DNA of 30,362 bases from an uncultured Mailhella sp. (GTDB lineage Bacteria; Desulfobacterota; Desulfovibrionia; Desulfovibrionales; Desulfovibrionaceae): the NCBI GenBank assembly GCA_910578585.1, contig CAJTRG010000018.1:1-30362 (forward strand), written 5' to 3'. Of the stretch, positions 1-7,913 are shown piece after piece (position 1 is the stretch's first letter; the number at the start of each line of letters is the position of its first letter). The notes beneath the pieces are model-generated. The model saw only the letters and a list, made by a program, of their open reading frames with translations, ran no database searches and was not told where the DNA came from. Made by a program: the position numbers and the translations under genes.

Positions 1-13
1 GGACAGCAGAGAT

Positions 14-42
14 AAAGTTTTTCCCCTGCAAGAAATTCGTAA
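14..42 (+). repeat. Dispersed intergenic repeat, copy 1
   Basis: The stretch starting AAAGTTTTTCCCCTGCAAG and ending ATTCGTAA is nearly the same as 4018-4044 (AAAGTTTTTCCCTGCAAAAA, ending TTCTTAA). Both copies lie in non-coding DNA next to other hairpins. The family is inferred from only two copies in this window. Confidence 0.5.
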
Positions 43-92
43 GATTTACCGGAAACGCTCTAGAATATTTCCACTAACTATTGGTAAATTTT

Positions 93-128
93 ACAGGGAG
101 AGAACTTTTACAAAAGTTCTCTCCCTGT
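93..128. repeat. Perfect 17-bp inverted repeat
   Basis: The left arm ACAGGGAGAGAACTTTT (93-109) is exactly complementary to AAAAGTTCTCTCCCTGT (112-128), with AC between them. The hairpin would be very stable. It is not followed by a clear T-tract on either strand, so a palindromic intergenic repeat fits better than a standard terminator, although it could stop transcription arriving from outside the window. Confidence 0.75.
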
Positions 129-199
129 ACCCTCTCTCAAAACTTTTTATACTATTTTTATTCTATATTTTTGTAACTACCTAAAAAATATAGAATAAA

Positions 200-234
200 C
201 CAAACCGTTATGGACAAAGTCCATAACGGTTTGG
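200..234. repeat. Perfect 16-bp inverted repeat, AAA loop
   Basis: CCAAACCGTTATGGAC (200-215) pairs perfectly with GTCCATAACGGTTTGG (219-234) around AAA. It has no adjacent T-tract in either direction. It is probably a structured intergenic element and might act as a transcription or mRNA-stability barrier. Confidence 0.75.
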
Positions 235-246
235 CGTTTAGGGGGG

Positions 247-269
247 TTGGGGGAAATAATTTCCCCCAA
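247..269. repeat. 11-bp inverted repeat TTGGGGGAAAT/ATTTCCCCCAA
   Basis: The arms at 247-257 and 259-269 are exact complements around a single A. As a hairpin it needs a few central bases unpaired. Similar G4-A3/T-C5 blocks occur after livF near 3818-3834, consistent with a repeated intergenic building block. Confidence 0.6.
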
Positions 270-320
270 AAAAATAATTTTACATTTTGGACTTAAATTG
301 TTTTTCTGCGGGGAAAAAAC

Positions 321-350
321 TTGCGTTTTTCTGCTTTTTATGAAAATAAT
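321..350 (+). promoter_or_regulatory. Possible sigma-70 promoter for livHMGF
   Basis: TTGCGT (321-326) is separated by 18 bp from AATAAT (345-350), about 40 bp before the livH start. The match to consensus is moderate and the DNA is AT-rich, so chance is possible. Confidence 0.3.
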
Positions 351-391
351 AGACGTTTCTTGCTTAACATTTTCATTTGGCATGGATCATT

Positions 392-1297
392 ATGGAGCAA
401 TTTTTTCTACAAATTATTAACGGTTTAGCCATTGGGGGTATTTACGCCCTTGTAGCCCTTGGGTATACAATGGTTTACGGCGTTTTAAAACTCATCAACT
501 TTGCCCACGGGGATTTATTCACCATTGGCGCGTATCTTGGCTTGACGCTTTTTGTCAGCTGCAAACTGGCAAACACTTTGCCTGTTTATGCTGCCATTAT
601 TATTGTTGCCCTCATGGTTATGGGCTTTGTTGCCATTATTGGCTGTCTCCTCGAACGTATTGCCTATCGCCCCCTGCGCAATGCCAACAGACTTTCAGCT
701 GTTGTTTCTGCTGTGGGTGCCTCTATTTTCTTCCAAAATGCTGTTTTACTGATTTGGGGCGGCAACTATTATGTTTATCCTGAAATTGTGCGTCCTACCA
801 CCATTATCAATCTTTTCGGCATGGGTGTGCCGGTAATTCGTTTTGTGCTCATTGCTGCATCTATTTTGCTCATGGTGATTTTATACTGGTTTATTCACAG
901 AACCAGAACAGGCACTGCCATCCGCGCTGCCGCCATTGACCAGGGCGCGGCAAAACTCATGGGTATTAATGTAAACCGCATTATTTCCCTTGTATTCCTT
1001 ATTGGCCCGGGACTTGGCGGTGTGGCTGGGCTTATGGTGGGTCTTGCCTACGGGCAAATTGACTTTAACATGGGCTTTTCTTACGGGCTCAAAGCCTTTA
1101 CTGCCGCTATTCTGGGCGGTATCGGCAATATCCCCGGCGCGATGATCGGCGGACTTATCCTGGGATTGGTGGAAGCTCTTGGCGCTGCCTATCTGACCAT
1201 TGCCTGGAAAGACGCAATTTCTTTCTTTGTGCTTATTCTTATTCTGATTATCCGCCCGACCGGTATCTTGGGTGAAAGGGTGGCTGACAAGTTATGA
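392..1297 (+). CDS. livH: Branched-chain amino acid-type ABC transporter permease LivH
   Basis: This is an inner-membrane permease of the LivH family, one half of the transmembrane channel of a HAAT-type ABC importer. The N-terminus carries the family sequence ALGYTMVYGVLKLINFAHGD, and the C-terminal part has GFSYGLKAFTAAILGGIGN and GAMIGGLILGL, both typical of LivH. I count about eight hydrophobic segments. I start at the ATG at 392, giving MEQFFLQIINGLAIGG at about 301 residues, as in the family. An in-frame TTG at 377 would add five residues with no better ribosome site. Its stop overlaps the livM start by four bases (ATGA), so translation is probably coupled. Substrates of this family include branched-chain amino acids, amides and urea. 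The exact substrate cannot be read here, and no LivJ-type binding protein is encoded nearby. Confidence 0.95.
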   Translation: MEQFFLQIINGLAIGGIYALVALGYTMVYGVLKLINFAHGDLFTIGAYLGLTLFVSCKLANTLPVYAAIIIVALMVMGFVAIIGCLLERIAYRPLRNANRLSAVVSAVGASIFFQNAVLLIWGGNYYVYPEIVRPTTIINLFGMGVPVIRFVLIAASILLMVILYWFIHRTRTGTAIRAAAIDQGAAKLMGINVNRIISLVFLIGPGLGGVAGLMVGLAYGQIDFNMGFSYGLKAFTAAILGGIGNIPGAMIGGLILGLVEALGAAYLTIAWKDAISFFVLILILIIRPTGILGERVADKL

Positions 1298-2286
1298 TCT
1301 TTAAAACGAAAAACTCTTATTTCTATATTTTCGGGATTTTTGCCCTGTTTATGGCGGTGCTCCCGCTTATGCTCAATACCTACTGGACTGCGGTTTTTGT
1401 CAGCGTGGGGCTGGGCACTTTGCTTTCTCTTTCCCTCAACGTAATTTTAGGGCAAGCAGGCATTTTCCACATGGGACACGCTGCATTTTACGCTGTGGGC
1501 GCTTATTTGACAGCCATTTTAAATACGCGCTTTGGCATTCCAATTTTGTATCTTATCCCTGTGGCAGGCATTGCCTCTGCACTTTTTGCAGGGCTGGTGG
1601 CCCGCCCCATTATCCATTTGCGCGGTGACTATCTGCTCATGGTGACCATTGGTATTGTGGAAATTGTGCGTATTGCCCTTGTCAATGATTTATGCGGACT
1701 CACCGGCGGCGCCAACGGGCTTTTCGGCATTTCCCGTCCGGAACTTTTTGGCGTAAAAATCAAGAAAGATATACAATTCTATTATCTTATCTGGACTTTT
1801 GTCTTTGTCACCCTTGTTCTTTTCTATTGGCTTCATAATTCCCGCTTTGGACGAGCTCTTTCCTGCATTAAAGAAGATGATATTGCAGCTGAAGGCTGCG
1901 GCATCAATGTCACCCATTATAAAACCGTAGCGTTTATGCTCGGCGCATTCTGGGCCGGCATGGCAGGAACACTCTTTGCCGCCAAAATGACCATTATTTC
2001 TCCCGGCTCCTTTACCTACTGGGATTCTGTAATGCTCTTTGCAGCGGTTATCCTGGGCGGAGGAAGTCAAGCAGGAGTTATTCTTGGAGCATTCCTTGTT
2101 TTTGGCCTGCCTGAAATTTTCCGTGGTTTTGCCGATGCGCGCATGCTTATTTTCGGTATTGCCCTCATGGTTATGATGATTATTCGTCCCAAGGGCATTT
2201 TGCCTCCAAGACCCCGCAACTACACGCTGCCGGACAACTGGGTAAAGAAACTCAATCAAATTGACACAAATACTATTGCTGACTAA
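1294..2286 (+). CDS. livM: Branched-chain amino acid-type ABC transporter permease LivM
   Basis: Second permease of the importer, 330 residues. The family hallmark LSLNVILGQAGIFHMGHAAF appears at about residues 47-66. Later come RGDYLLMVTIGIVEIVRI and FAAVILGGGSQAGVILGA, both standard LivM signatures. The C-terminus (MMIIRPKGILPPRPR) is the usual cytoplasmic tail. The start ATG overlaps the livH stop, and livG follows after 21 bases. It should pair with LivH in the membrane and be driven by LivG and LivF. Length and signatures are complete and there is no sign of decay. Substrate specificity is not inferable from this protein. Confidence 0.95.
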   Translation: MIFKTKNSYFYIFGIFALFMAVLPLMLNTYWTAVFVSVGLGTLLSLSLNVILGQAGIFHMGHAAFYAVGAYLTAILNTRFGIPILYLIPVAGIASALFAGLVARPIIHLRGDYLLMVTIGIVEIVRIALVNDLCGLTGGANGLFGISRPELFGVKIKKDIQFYYLIWTFVFVTLVLFYWLHNSRFGRALSCIKEDDIAAEGCGINVTHYKTVAFMLGAFWAGMAGTLFAAKMTIISPGSFTYWDSVMLFAAVILGGGSQAGVILGAFLVFGLPEIFRGFADARMLIFGIALMVMMIIRPKGILPPRPRNYTLPDNWVKKLNQIDTNTIAD

Positions 2287-2307
2287 GGGCAATTTAAGGA
2301 TATACGT

Positions 2308-3072
2308 ATGGATACCCCCTTGCTTTCTTTAGAAAATGTCACCAAAACCTTTGGCGGGATCAAAGCCGTAAGCAATATGAGCTTTGATGTGGCTGACGGT
2401 TCTGTTATTGGCATTATTGGCCCAAATGGAGCAGGAAAAACAACGGTTTTCAACCTTATCACAGGAAACTATGTTCCTGACGGCGGGGATATTCGTTTTC
2501 AAGACCACTCTATTGTCAAATTGAAACCCCATGAAATCGTAGAACACGGCATTTCCCGTACATTCCAGTCTATTCGCCTTTTTGCGGATCTTCCTGCCAT
2601 TGAAAATGTGCTTTCCGGACTGCACTGCCGCATGCAAAGCGGGCTGTTTTCTTCACTTTTCCGTTTCCGCAGTCAGCAGAAAGAAGAACAGCTTGCCCTT
2701 GACCGCGCCATGCAGGAGCTGGAATTTGTGGGACTGACCTCCCAGTGGAATGCAAGAGCCGGCTCACTTTCCTATGGCAATCAGCGCCTTTTGGAAATGG
2801 CACGGGCGCTTGCCTCTGATCCCAAGCTCATTATTCTGGACGAACCTGCCGGCAGTATGAACCAGCCGGAAACCGAAGTGCTCATTACGCTCATTCAGGC
2901 TATCCAAAAACGCGGCATTACCGTTATGCTCATTGAACACGACATGGGGCTGGTTATGAATGTGTGCGAAAAGCTCGTTGCCATTGAATACGGCATGAAA
3001 ATAGCCGAAGGAACGCCTCAGGAAGTGCGCAATAATCCCCGCGTTATTGAAGCATATCTCGGACGTGATTAA
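2308..3072 (+). CDS. livG: Branched-chain amino acid-type ABC transporter ATPase LivG
   Basis: Cytoplasmic ATPase of 254 residues. Visible motifs are Walker A GPNGAGKTT (near residue 38), a LivG-type signature LSYGNQRLLEMARAL, Walker B LIILDEPAGSMN and the switch histidine in IEHDMGLVM. The C-terminus ends NPRVIEAYLGRD, the standard LivG tail. A TAAGGA ribosome site lies seven bases before the ATG. In E. coli-type systems the equivalent of GSMN is usually AGMN; the substitution leaves the catalytic Glu and Asp intact. It should act with LivF to power import through LivH and LivM. Confidence 0.95.
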   Translation: MDTPLLSLENVTKTFGGIKAVSNMSFDVADGSVIGIIGPNGAGKTTVFNLITGNYVPDGGDIRFQDHSIVKLKPHEIVEHGISRTFQSIRLFADLPAIENVLSGLHCRMQSGLFSSLFRFRSQQKEEQLALDRAMQELEFVGLTSQWNARAGSLSYGNQRLLEMARALASDPKLIILDEPAGSMNQPETEVLITLIQAIQKRGITVMLIEHDMGLVMNVCEKLVAIEYGMKIAEGTPQEVRNNPRVIEAYLGRD

Positions 3073-3093
3073 CAGATTTTTACGGTGGAATAT

Positions 3094-3801
3094 ATGTTTT
3101 TAGAATTAAAAAATTTACGTGCAGGATACGGACAAATTGAGGTTTTACACGGGGTCAGCCTCCATGTGAAAAAGGGCGAGATTGTCAGTATTTTAGGCGC
3201 AAACGGGGCTGGCAAAACCACAACCATGCACACCATCAGCGGCCTTGCCACCATCATGGACGGCAGTATCAAATTAGCCGGCGAAGAAATCAGCAAACTC
3301 CCCAGCCATGAAATTGTGACCCGCGGACTCACGCAGTCTCCAGAAGGCAGACGTGTTTTCAATTCTTTGACCGTGCTTGAAAACTTGAAATTAGGCGCTT
3401 TTACCATTGAAAATAAAAGAGTAATTGACGAAAGTTTAGACCAGATTTACGGGCTTTTCCCCCGCCTTTATGAACGCAGAAGCCAAATGGCAGGCACACT
3501 TTCCGGCGGTGAACAGCAAATGCTCGCCATTGGCAGGGCTCTCATGGGACAGCCTAAAATTCTGCTTCTGGACGAACCCTCCCTGGGCCTTGCGCCGCTT
3601 CTCGTGAAAACAATTTTTGAAACCGTGAAAAAAGTTAATGAAAACGGCGTAACTATTTTAATAGTGGAACAAAATGCCAAGGCTGCTCTCAAAATTGCCA
3701 CCCGCGGCTATGTTATGGAAATGGGCAGAATTATTATGGAAGACAGCGCTGAAAATCTACTCACCAACCCCAGTGTCCAAAAGGCATATTTGGGGCATTA
3801 A
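3094..3801 (+). CDS. livF: Branched-chain amino acid-type ABC transporter ATPase LivF
   Basis: Second ATPase of the importer, about 235 residues. It has Walker A GANGAGKTT, signature LSGGEQQMLAIGRAL, Walker B ILLLDEPSLGLAP and the H-loop position replaced by Gln in IVEQNAKAALK, which is normal for LivF. I chose the ATG at 3094 (MFLELKNLRAGYGQ) because GGTGGA sits four bases before it and because LivF proteins start this way. A GTG at 3085 would add three residues. The gene ends in NPSVQKAYLGH, the usual tail, and is followed by hairpins and a terminator, so it closes the operon. Confidence 0.95.
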   Translation: MFLELKNLRAGYGQIEVLHGVSLHVKKGEIVSILGANGAGKTTTMHTISGLATIMDGSIKLAGEEISKLPSHEIVTRGLTQSPEGRRVFNSLTVLENLKLGAFTIENKRVIDESLDQIYGLFPRLYERRSQMAGTLSGGEQQMLAIGRALMGQPKILLLDEPSLGLAPLLVKTIFETVKKVNENGVTILIVEQNAKAALKIATRGYVMEMGRIIMEDSAENLLTNPSVQKAYLGH

Positions 3802-3840
3802 TTTTTTCTTTTTTTTGGGGAAATCATTCCCCCCTTTTCG

Positions 3841-3865
3841 CTTGCTTTTATTTCATAAAAGCAAG
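3841..3865. repeat. Perfect 11-bp inverted repeat after livF
   Basis: CTTGCTTTTAT (3841-3851) pairs perfectly with ATAAAAGCAAG (3855-3865) across TTC. It lies between the livF stop and the terminator, and may protect the 3' end of the liv mRNA. Confidence 0.6.
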
Positions 3866-3881
3866 GAAGGATTAAATATAT

Positions 3882-3915
3882 AAAAATCCCTGTTCAAAAT
3901 GAACCGGGATTTTTT
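3882..3915 (+). terminator. Rho-independent terminator of the liv operon
   Basis: AAAAATCCC, one mismatch and GTTCA pair with TGAAC, C and GGGATTTTT, followed by TTACTTTTT. The A-rich left flank means it could also work for convergent minus-strand transcription from menA. Confidence 0.8.
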
Positions 3916-3939
3916 ACTTTTTCCGGAGAAAATTATTTT

Positions 3940-4045
3940 AAAAAGTTTTGTAAAAAGGTGCAGGAACTTTTTTACGTATTGTTGGCATGGCAAAAGCCAT
4001 GCAACGCCTATAATACAAAAGTTTTTCCCTGCAAAAATTCTTAAT
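3940..4045. repeat. Composite intergenic element including dispersed repeat copy 2
   Basis: The stretch contains AAAAAGTTTTG and GGTGCAGGAACTTTTTTAC, similar in part to the reverse complement of 93-150. It also has a hairpin GCATGGC-AAAA-GCCATGC (3985-4002) and the second copy of the repeat at 14-42 (4018-4044). It lies between the convergent liv operon and menA and encodes nothing recognisable. Confidence 0.5.
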
Positions 4046-4061
4046 ATATAGAGGGAATGCT

Positions 4062-4964
4062 TTAACTTGCAAAAAGTGCAGCCGCCACAGCTAAATGAAA
4101 AATTCCCGTGGAAGCCGCCGTTATATCTACCTGCTTGTCAAGAACAAGTGTTTCTCGGCTCGTATAAACCTTGTAGGTGCTGTACACAAGAGGCAAATAA
4201 AGAATAAAAAACAATAGATAGGTATTTGGAAGCATAATCCAAAAGTACACCAGCCAGCATAAAAAAGCACTGAATACAAGCAGTAAATGATAATAACGGG
4301 CGTATTCGTCGCCAAGACGCAGAGCGAGCGATTCTTTTCCATAAACAGCATCGCTCTTCATATCACGAATATTGTTGACATTAAGCACCGCACAGGAAAG
4401 CAAGCCCGCGGCACAAGCCGGAAATCCAGGAAGATGATAAAAAGAACCGCCATACAGGCAATAGGAACCCGCTACCGCCACAAGTCCAAAAAAAATGAAT
4501 ACGTAAAAATCGCCTTGAGCCCGGTATCCGTAAGGGTTTTTTCCCATAGTGTACGACATCGCCGCCCATATGGAAACAAGAAGCAATACGCTGAAAATTG
4601 ACCATGCCCAAATACTGCTTCCGAAGCTGACATAAAAAAGAAGTAAGGAAAACAACACGATGAGAGCTATCACAAAAAAAATAGCCCGCAGCATTTTCTT
4701 CGGCGAAATCACGCCTGATGCAACAACCCCTTTCGGCCCCTGACGCAAAGAACCTTCAAGACCTTTTGTCGCATCACCGTAATCATTGGCAAAATTGGTG
4801 AGAATTTGCAAAAGCACACCGACAACAAGGCTTAAGACAAATATTTTCCATGAAAAAACATGATCAAAACTTGCGAATGCTCCCCCTAAAACAACTCCGG
4901 ACAAGGAAAGAGGCAAAGACCTAAGCCTCATCGCCCGTATCCAACAAAAAACCGTCTGTATCAT
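4062..4964 (-). CDS. menA: 1,4-dihydroxy-2-naphthoate polyprenyltransferase MenA (UbiA family)
   Basis: Integral membrane prenyltransferase of 300 residues that attaches the polyprenyl tail to 1,4-dihydroxy-2-naphthoate in menaquinone synthesis. The first Asp-rich motif is in LTNFANDYGDATKG (near residue 57), and the second is NVNNIRDMKSDAVYGKESLA (near residue 193). Both follow the MenA pattern, including the KESLA-R-LG sequence. About eight hydrophobic helices are visible. The ATG overlaps the stop of the upstream hypothetical gene (ATGA), with GGAG five bases before it. It is the last gene of a copA-comEC-hypothetical-menA run. Another UbiA-family role is possible, but the sequence pattern favours MenA. 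Menaquinone fits an anaerobically respiring host. Confidence 0.85.
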   Translation of the reverse strand: MIQTVFCWIRAMRLRSLPLSLSGVVLGGAFASFDHVFSWKIFVLSLVVGVLLQILTNFANDYGDATKGLEGSLRQGPKGVVASGVISPKKMLRAIFFVIALIVLFSLLLFYVSFGSSIWAWSIFSVLLLVSIWAAMSYTMGKNPYGYRAQGDFYVFIFFGLVAVAGSYCLYGGSFYHLPGFPACAAGLLSCAVLNVNNIRDMKSDAVYGKESLALRLGDEYARYYHLLLVFSAFLCWLVYFWIMLPNTYLLFFILYLPLVYSTYKVYTSRETLVLDKQVDITAASTGIFHLAVAAALFAS

Positions 4965-5347
4965 TTTATCTCCGTTTGACTATTTTTCTGCATGGAAGCT
5001 TCCAGAGCGTGATTGAGCGAAGAAGTACGGAAATACACTATGCCTTTTTCCAAATCTTCTTTACTCTGATATTGCATCTGCAAAAAATAACGGCGTAAAG
5101 TCCATGCTTCATAATCGACAATATCCAATTTTCCTTGGCTGTATTCACTTATGTATTTTGCTAAAATCCGTGCTGTTTCTTCATGGGGAAAATACTCTCC
5201 CTCGTGATATATATGCAACATGTTGTTTTCAGCGGTGAAAACTTCTTCACCTAAATACCATTCCGCACACAACACTGAAAGTTCCTGTATGCAAGCCTCC
5301 GCTGCCGGTTCAAAATATCCGAAAGCCTTTATAATAATCTCGCGCAA
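4961..5347 (-). CDS. Hypothetical protein, 128 aa, between comEC and menA
   Basis: I do not recognise this protein. It is small, soluble and acidic-to-neutral, with no signal peptide, membrane segment or cysteine cluster. The predicted start is TTG at 5347: a strong AAGGAG lies seven to eight bases upstream, and the ATG between them is in another frame that stops after eight codons. The C-terminal third (YFLQMQYQSKEDLEKGIVYF) looks helical. The gene is coupled to menA by a four-base overlap and follows comEC by 12 bases, so it is co-transcribed. The genomic packing and good ribosome site support a real gene. Confidence 0.7.
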   Translation of the reverse strand: MREIIIKAFGYFEPAAEACIQELSVLCAEWYLGEEVFTAENNMLHIYHEGEYFPHEETARILAKYISEYSQGKLDIVDYEAWTLRRYFLQMQYQSKEDLEKGIVYFRTSSLNHALEASMQKNSQTEIK

Positions 5348-5359
5348 AGCTTCATCTCC

Positions 5360-7912
5360 TTATAATATAGAATAACATTCTTGTAAAATCATTTTCCTGT
5401 TGAAAAAAATTTGTCCGTTTTCATGCAAAAACGAAATATCGCCTTCTTCGGCAGTAGTTAACAAAGGAATATTTTTTGCTGTAAAATAGCGGCGGATTAT
5501 GGATGCCGGGAAATGAAAATGATTATATTTAGCGCAGGATACCAGCACATAGGACGGGTGAACCAAAGAATAAAAAGCGGCTGAATAACTGTTTTCTGAA
5601 CCATGATGCGGTAAAATTAAAATATCCGCCTGTAAGGAATGGATATTCTTTTTCTGCATGGACACAAGTTTGGCAAGGGATTCCTGCTCACTGTCTCCGC
5701 AAAAAAGCGCAATGCCGTGCCCGTCTTTCACCAGACGCAAAACAAGGGAACTGTTGTTCGATGAATATTCGGACAGCGCCCACGGACTTGCATTCAATTT
5801 CGGAGGATAGAGGACTTCCAAGCCATAACCAGCCCCAAGATCAAGAAAGTCTCCCATGCCGATTTGCTGAACGGGTACAGCATACTGGGCTAACGCTTTA
5901 TCCAGAGCTTTTTTTACATAACTTTTCTTGTCCCGTGCACAGCTTGTTTCATAATATTTTCCCACAGAAAATGCCTGCAATAGCGGTGCAATGCCGTTGA
6001 TGTGGTCGGTATCGTTATGGCTGGCAAGAATAAAATCAAATTTCGGAAATTGATTTTGCGTCAGCTTTTTGGCAACAATATCCCTGCCCACATTAAAATG
6101 TCTGGACTTGGTGCCGCCCACATCAAGCAGAATGAACTTTTCCTTTGTCTGTATGGAAATTGCCTGTCCATTACCCACGTCAAACAAGGTGACTTGCACG
6201 CCCTCACCAAAGGGAAGATATCGCAGCCCCGCTGGCAGCAAAAGAAAACAGAGGGCAAGGATTAAAAATATGGTGTTTTTCCGATTAGTTTGCCGCAATG
6301 TGAAAAAGAGTAATAAAACAAGCAGATAAAAGCCAATCAGCGCCATACCCATGGGACGTATGCCCTGCACAAGCTGAAAATAGTTACTCAATTTCTGTAT
6401 AGCATCAATAAAAAGGGCAGCAGGCTCATAGGCAAGAGCCAGAAGAGACGGCGCGAAAGAAAAATTCATGCATAAAAAGCCAAAAAGTGCCAAGGGCATC
6501 ACCCAAAAGGCTAAAAGCGGTATCCAGACAATATTCAAAAAAGAAAAATAACTGATTTGCCCGAAATACAAGAGCAAAAGCGGAATCATCACAATTTGCA
6601 CAGTCAATGAAATCAGCAAAAGTGAAAAAAGAGCAAACACCATTTTCCGAAAAATCGGGCGAAATTCCAAAAAATATTTTTCACGGGAATAACGCAAAAA
6701 GGGCAGCAAAAAAGCAATAGTAAAAACACAGCAAAAGGAAAGCTGCACCCCTAAATGATACAGCGATAAAGGCTGAAAGAAAATAAACAGGGCAAGGGCA
6801 TAAAAGAGCAAATCAAGCAAAGCCACAGGCTTTGCAAAGACATACAAAAGCCCTGCAATCCCTGCCATACTATAGGCACGAAGCAAGGAATAGGGCGACG
6901 AACCAAGCCAGCAATACAAAATTCCCAGCACCAATCCCAAATACACAAAAAGATGATACTTTGGAATATGCAAATAAACGCGGGGCGCAAAGCATGAAAC
7001 AAAGAAAAGCGCAAGTGAGGCAAGCACGCCGGCTAAGGAAAGATGCTGTCCAGACAGCGCCAGAGAATGGGATAAATTAAATTCAACAAAGGAATTAATC
7101 GTTTCCTGTGTTAAATAAAATTTATCCCCAAACAAGAGAGCCAATAAAATAGCTTTTGCCTGCCCTAAAGAACTTGCAAAAACACGTTTATCAAAATTCT
7201 TTTCCTGACTAACTTGCTGTAATTCCTCGGCAAAAAGTACACGAACAAAGGCTGAACGCAAATTTTCACGGATATTGCTCCAATACTTGCCCTCGCCAAG
7301 AAGAACCACTTCATGCTTCCTGCCGTATTGCCACGCGCCATACCATGTATTTTGCCGCTGATAATATGCCTGCAAAGCCCCGGGAAAAGGACGAAGCCTT
7401 GTCTTCACCTGTAAATATTGCCCGGGCACAGGGCGTTTTTCATTATAAGGAACATTATCCCACGTAAAAACAATATTTCCCTGCAACGTTTTGCCTGCCG
7501 GATTCTCTCCAGAATGAAGACAGGGACTTGTATCCTTTTTGTGCACATGGGAAAGAAATATACGCAGCCGCCCATCAACCGCGCCCTGCACCTGTTCAAT
7601 TTTTCCGCACAGTTCCTGCGGAGTCAACTCATCAAAATTTTCTTGATAATACGTGAGACTTTCACTCTCTTGCACGGGCTCCCGCCACAGCGTATAGCCA
7701 TACGCCGCCCCAAAAGCCATACAAACCAGCAGCAGCCGAAGAAATCGCTGATCCTGATAATGCAAAGCAAGAAACAGGAGCAAAAGCCCTAAACACAAAG
7801 TAGCGTGACAGGGAAACGAAACGAAGAAAACACCAAGCACAGCACCAAGCACCATATACTGCCAAAAGAGCAAAGAAATTGCCCGATACTGCGTTTGGCG
7901 TTCCTGATACAT
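5360..7912 (-). CDS. comEC: ComEC/Rec2-family DNA uptake channel
   Basis: Large polytopic membrane protein of 850 residues. Order of parts: N-terminal membrane anchor and OB-like DUF4131 region (to about residue 210), the Competence domain with many helices (about 270-560, including SHSLALSGQHLSLAG), and a C-terminal metallo-beta-lactamase domain (about 585-830). That last domain shows LFDVGNGQAISI, the metal motif SHNDTDHINGI and LPHHGSENS. ComEC moves single-stranded DNA across the inner membrane during natural transformation. The usual DVGQGDA motif reads DVGNGQA here, while the HxxxDH metal motif is intact. It starts one base after the copA stop, so the two are probably coupled. No other competence genes are visible. 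Confidence 0.92.
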   Translation of the reverse strand: MYQERQTQYRAISLLFWQYMVLGAVLGVFFVSFPCHATLCLGLLLLFLALHYQDQRFLRLLLVCMAFGAAYGYTLWREPVQESESLTYYQENFDELTPQELCGKIEQVQGAVDGRLRIFLSHVHKKDTSPCLHSGENPAGKTLQGNIVFTWDNVPYNEKRPVPGQYLQVKTRLRPFPGALQAYYQRQNTWYGAWQYGRKHEVVLLGEGKYWSNIRENLRSAFVRVLFAEELQQVSQEKNFDKRVFASSLGQAKAILLALLFGDKFYLTQETINSFVEFNLSHSLALSGQHLSLAGVLASLALFFVSCFAPRVYLHIPKYHLFVYLGLVLGILYCWLGSSPYSLLRAYSMAGIAGLLYVFAKPVALLDLLFYALALFIFFQPLSLYHLGVQLSFCCVFTIAFLLPFLRYSREKYFLEFRPIFRKMVFALFSLLLISLTVQIVMIPLLLLYFGQISYFSFLNIVWIPLLAFWVMPLALFGFLCMNFSFAPSLLALAYEPAALFIDAIQKLSNYFQLVQGIRPMGMALIGFYLLVLLLFFTLRQTNRKNTIFLILALCFLLLPAGLRYLPFGEGVQVTLFDVGNGQAISIQTKEKFILLDVGGTKSRHFNVGRDIVAKKLTQNQFPKFDFILASHNDTDHINGIAPLLQAFSVGKYYETSCARDKKSYVKKALDKALAQYAVPVQQIGMGDFLDLGAGYGLEVLYPPKLNASPWALSEYSSNNSSLVLRLVKDGHGIALFCGDSEQESLAKLVSMQKKNIHSLQADILILPHHGSENSYSAAFYSLVHPSYVLVSCAKYNHFHFPASIIRRYFTAKNIPLLTTAEEGDISFLHENGQIFFNRKMILQECYSIL

Positions 7913-7913
7913 T

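Larger units (their letters stand above)
1..391. other. Intergenic region upstream of livH, rich in palindromes
   Basis: I find no convincing gene here. The only open frame (minus strand, about 177-383) is low complexity and lies over hairpins. The region holds one copy of a short dispersed repeat, three strong inverted repeats and a possible livH promoter, each listed separately. Sequences such as AAAGTTTTTCCCCTGCA and GGGGAAATAATTTCCCC resemble intergenic elements I recall from Desulfovibrio-type genomes. The window edge cuts off whatever lies upstream, so a livJ-type binding-protein gene could sit just outside. Confidence 0.7.

Noticed and set aside
200..269. The two hairpins before livH as a standard bidirectional terminator
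   Set aside because: Neither is followed by a convincing T-tract on the strand that would need it; plus-strand A-runs follow the second one.
1690..2292. A 200-residue minus-strand open frame inside livM
   Set aside because: It is wholly antisense to a clear permease gene and has a composition with many Asn, Lys and His, typical of a shadow frame.
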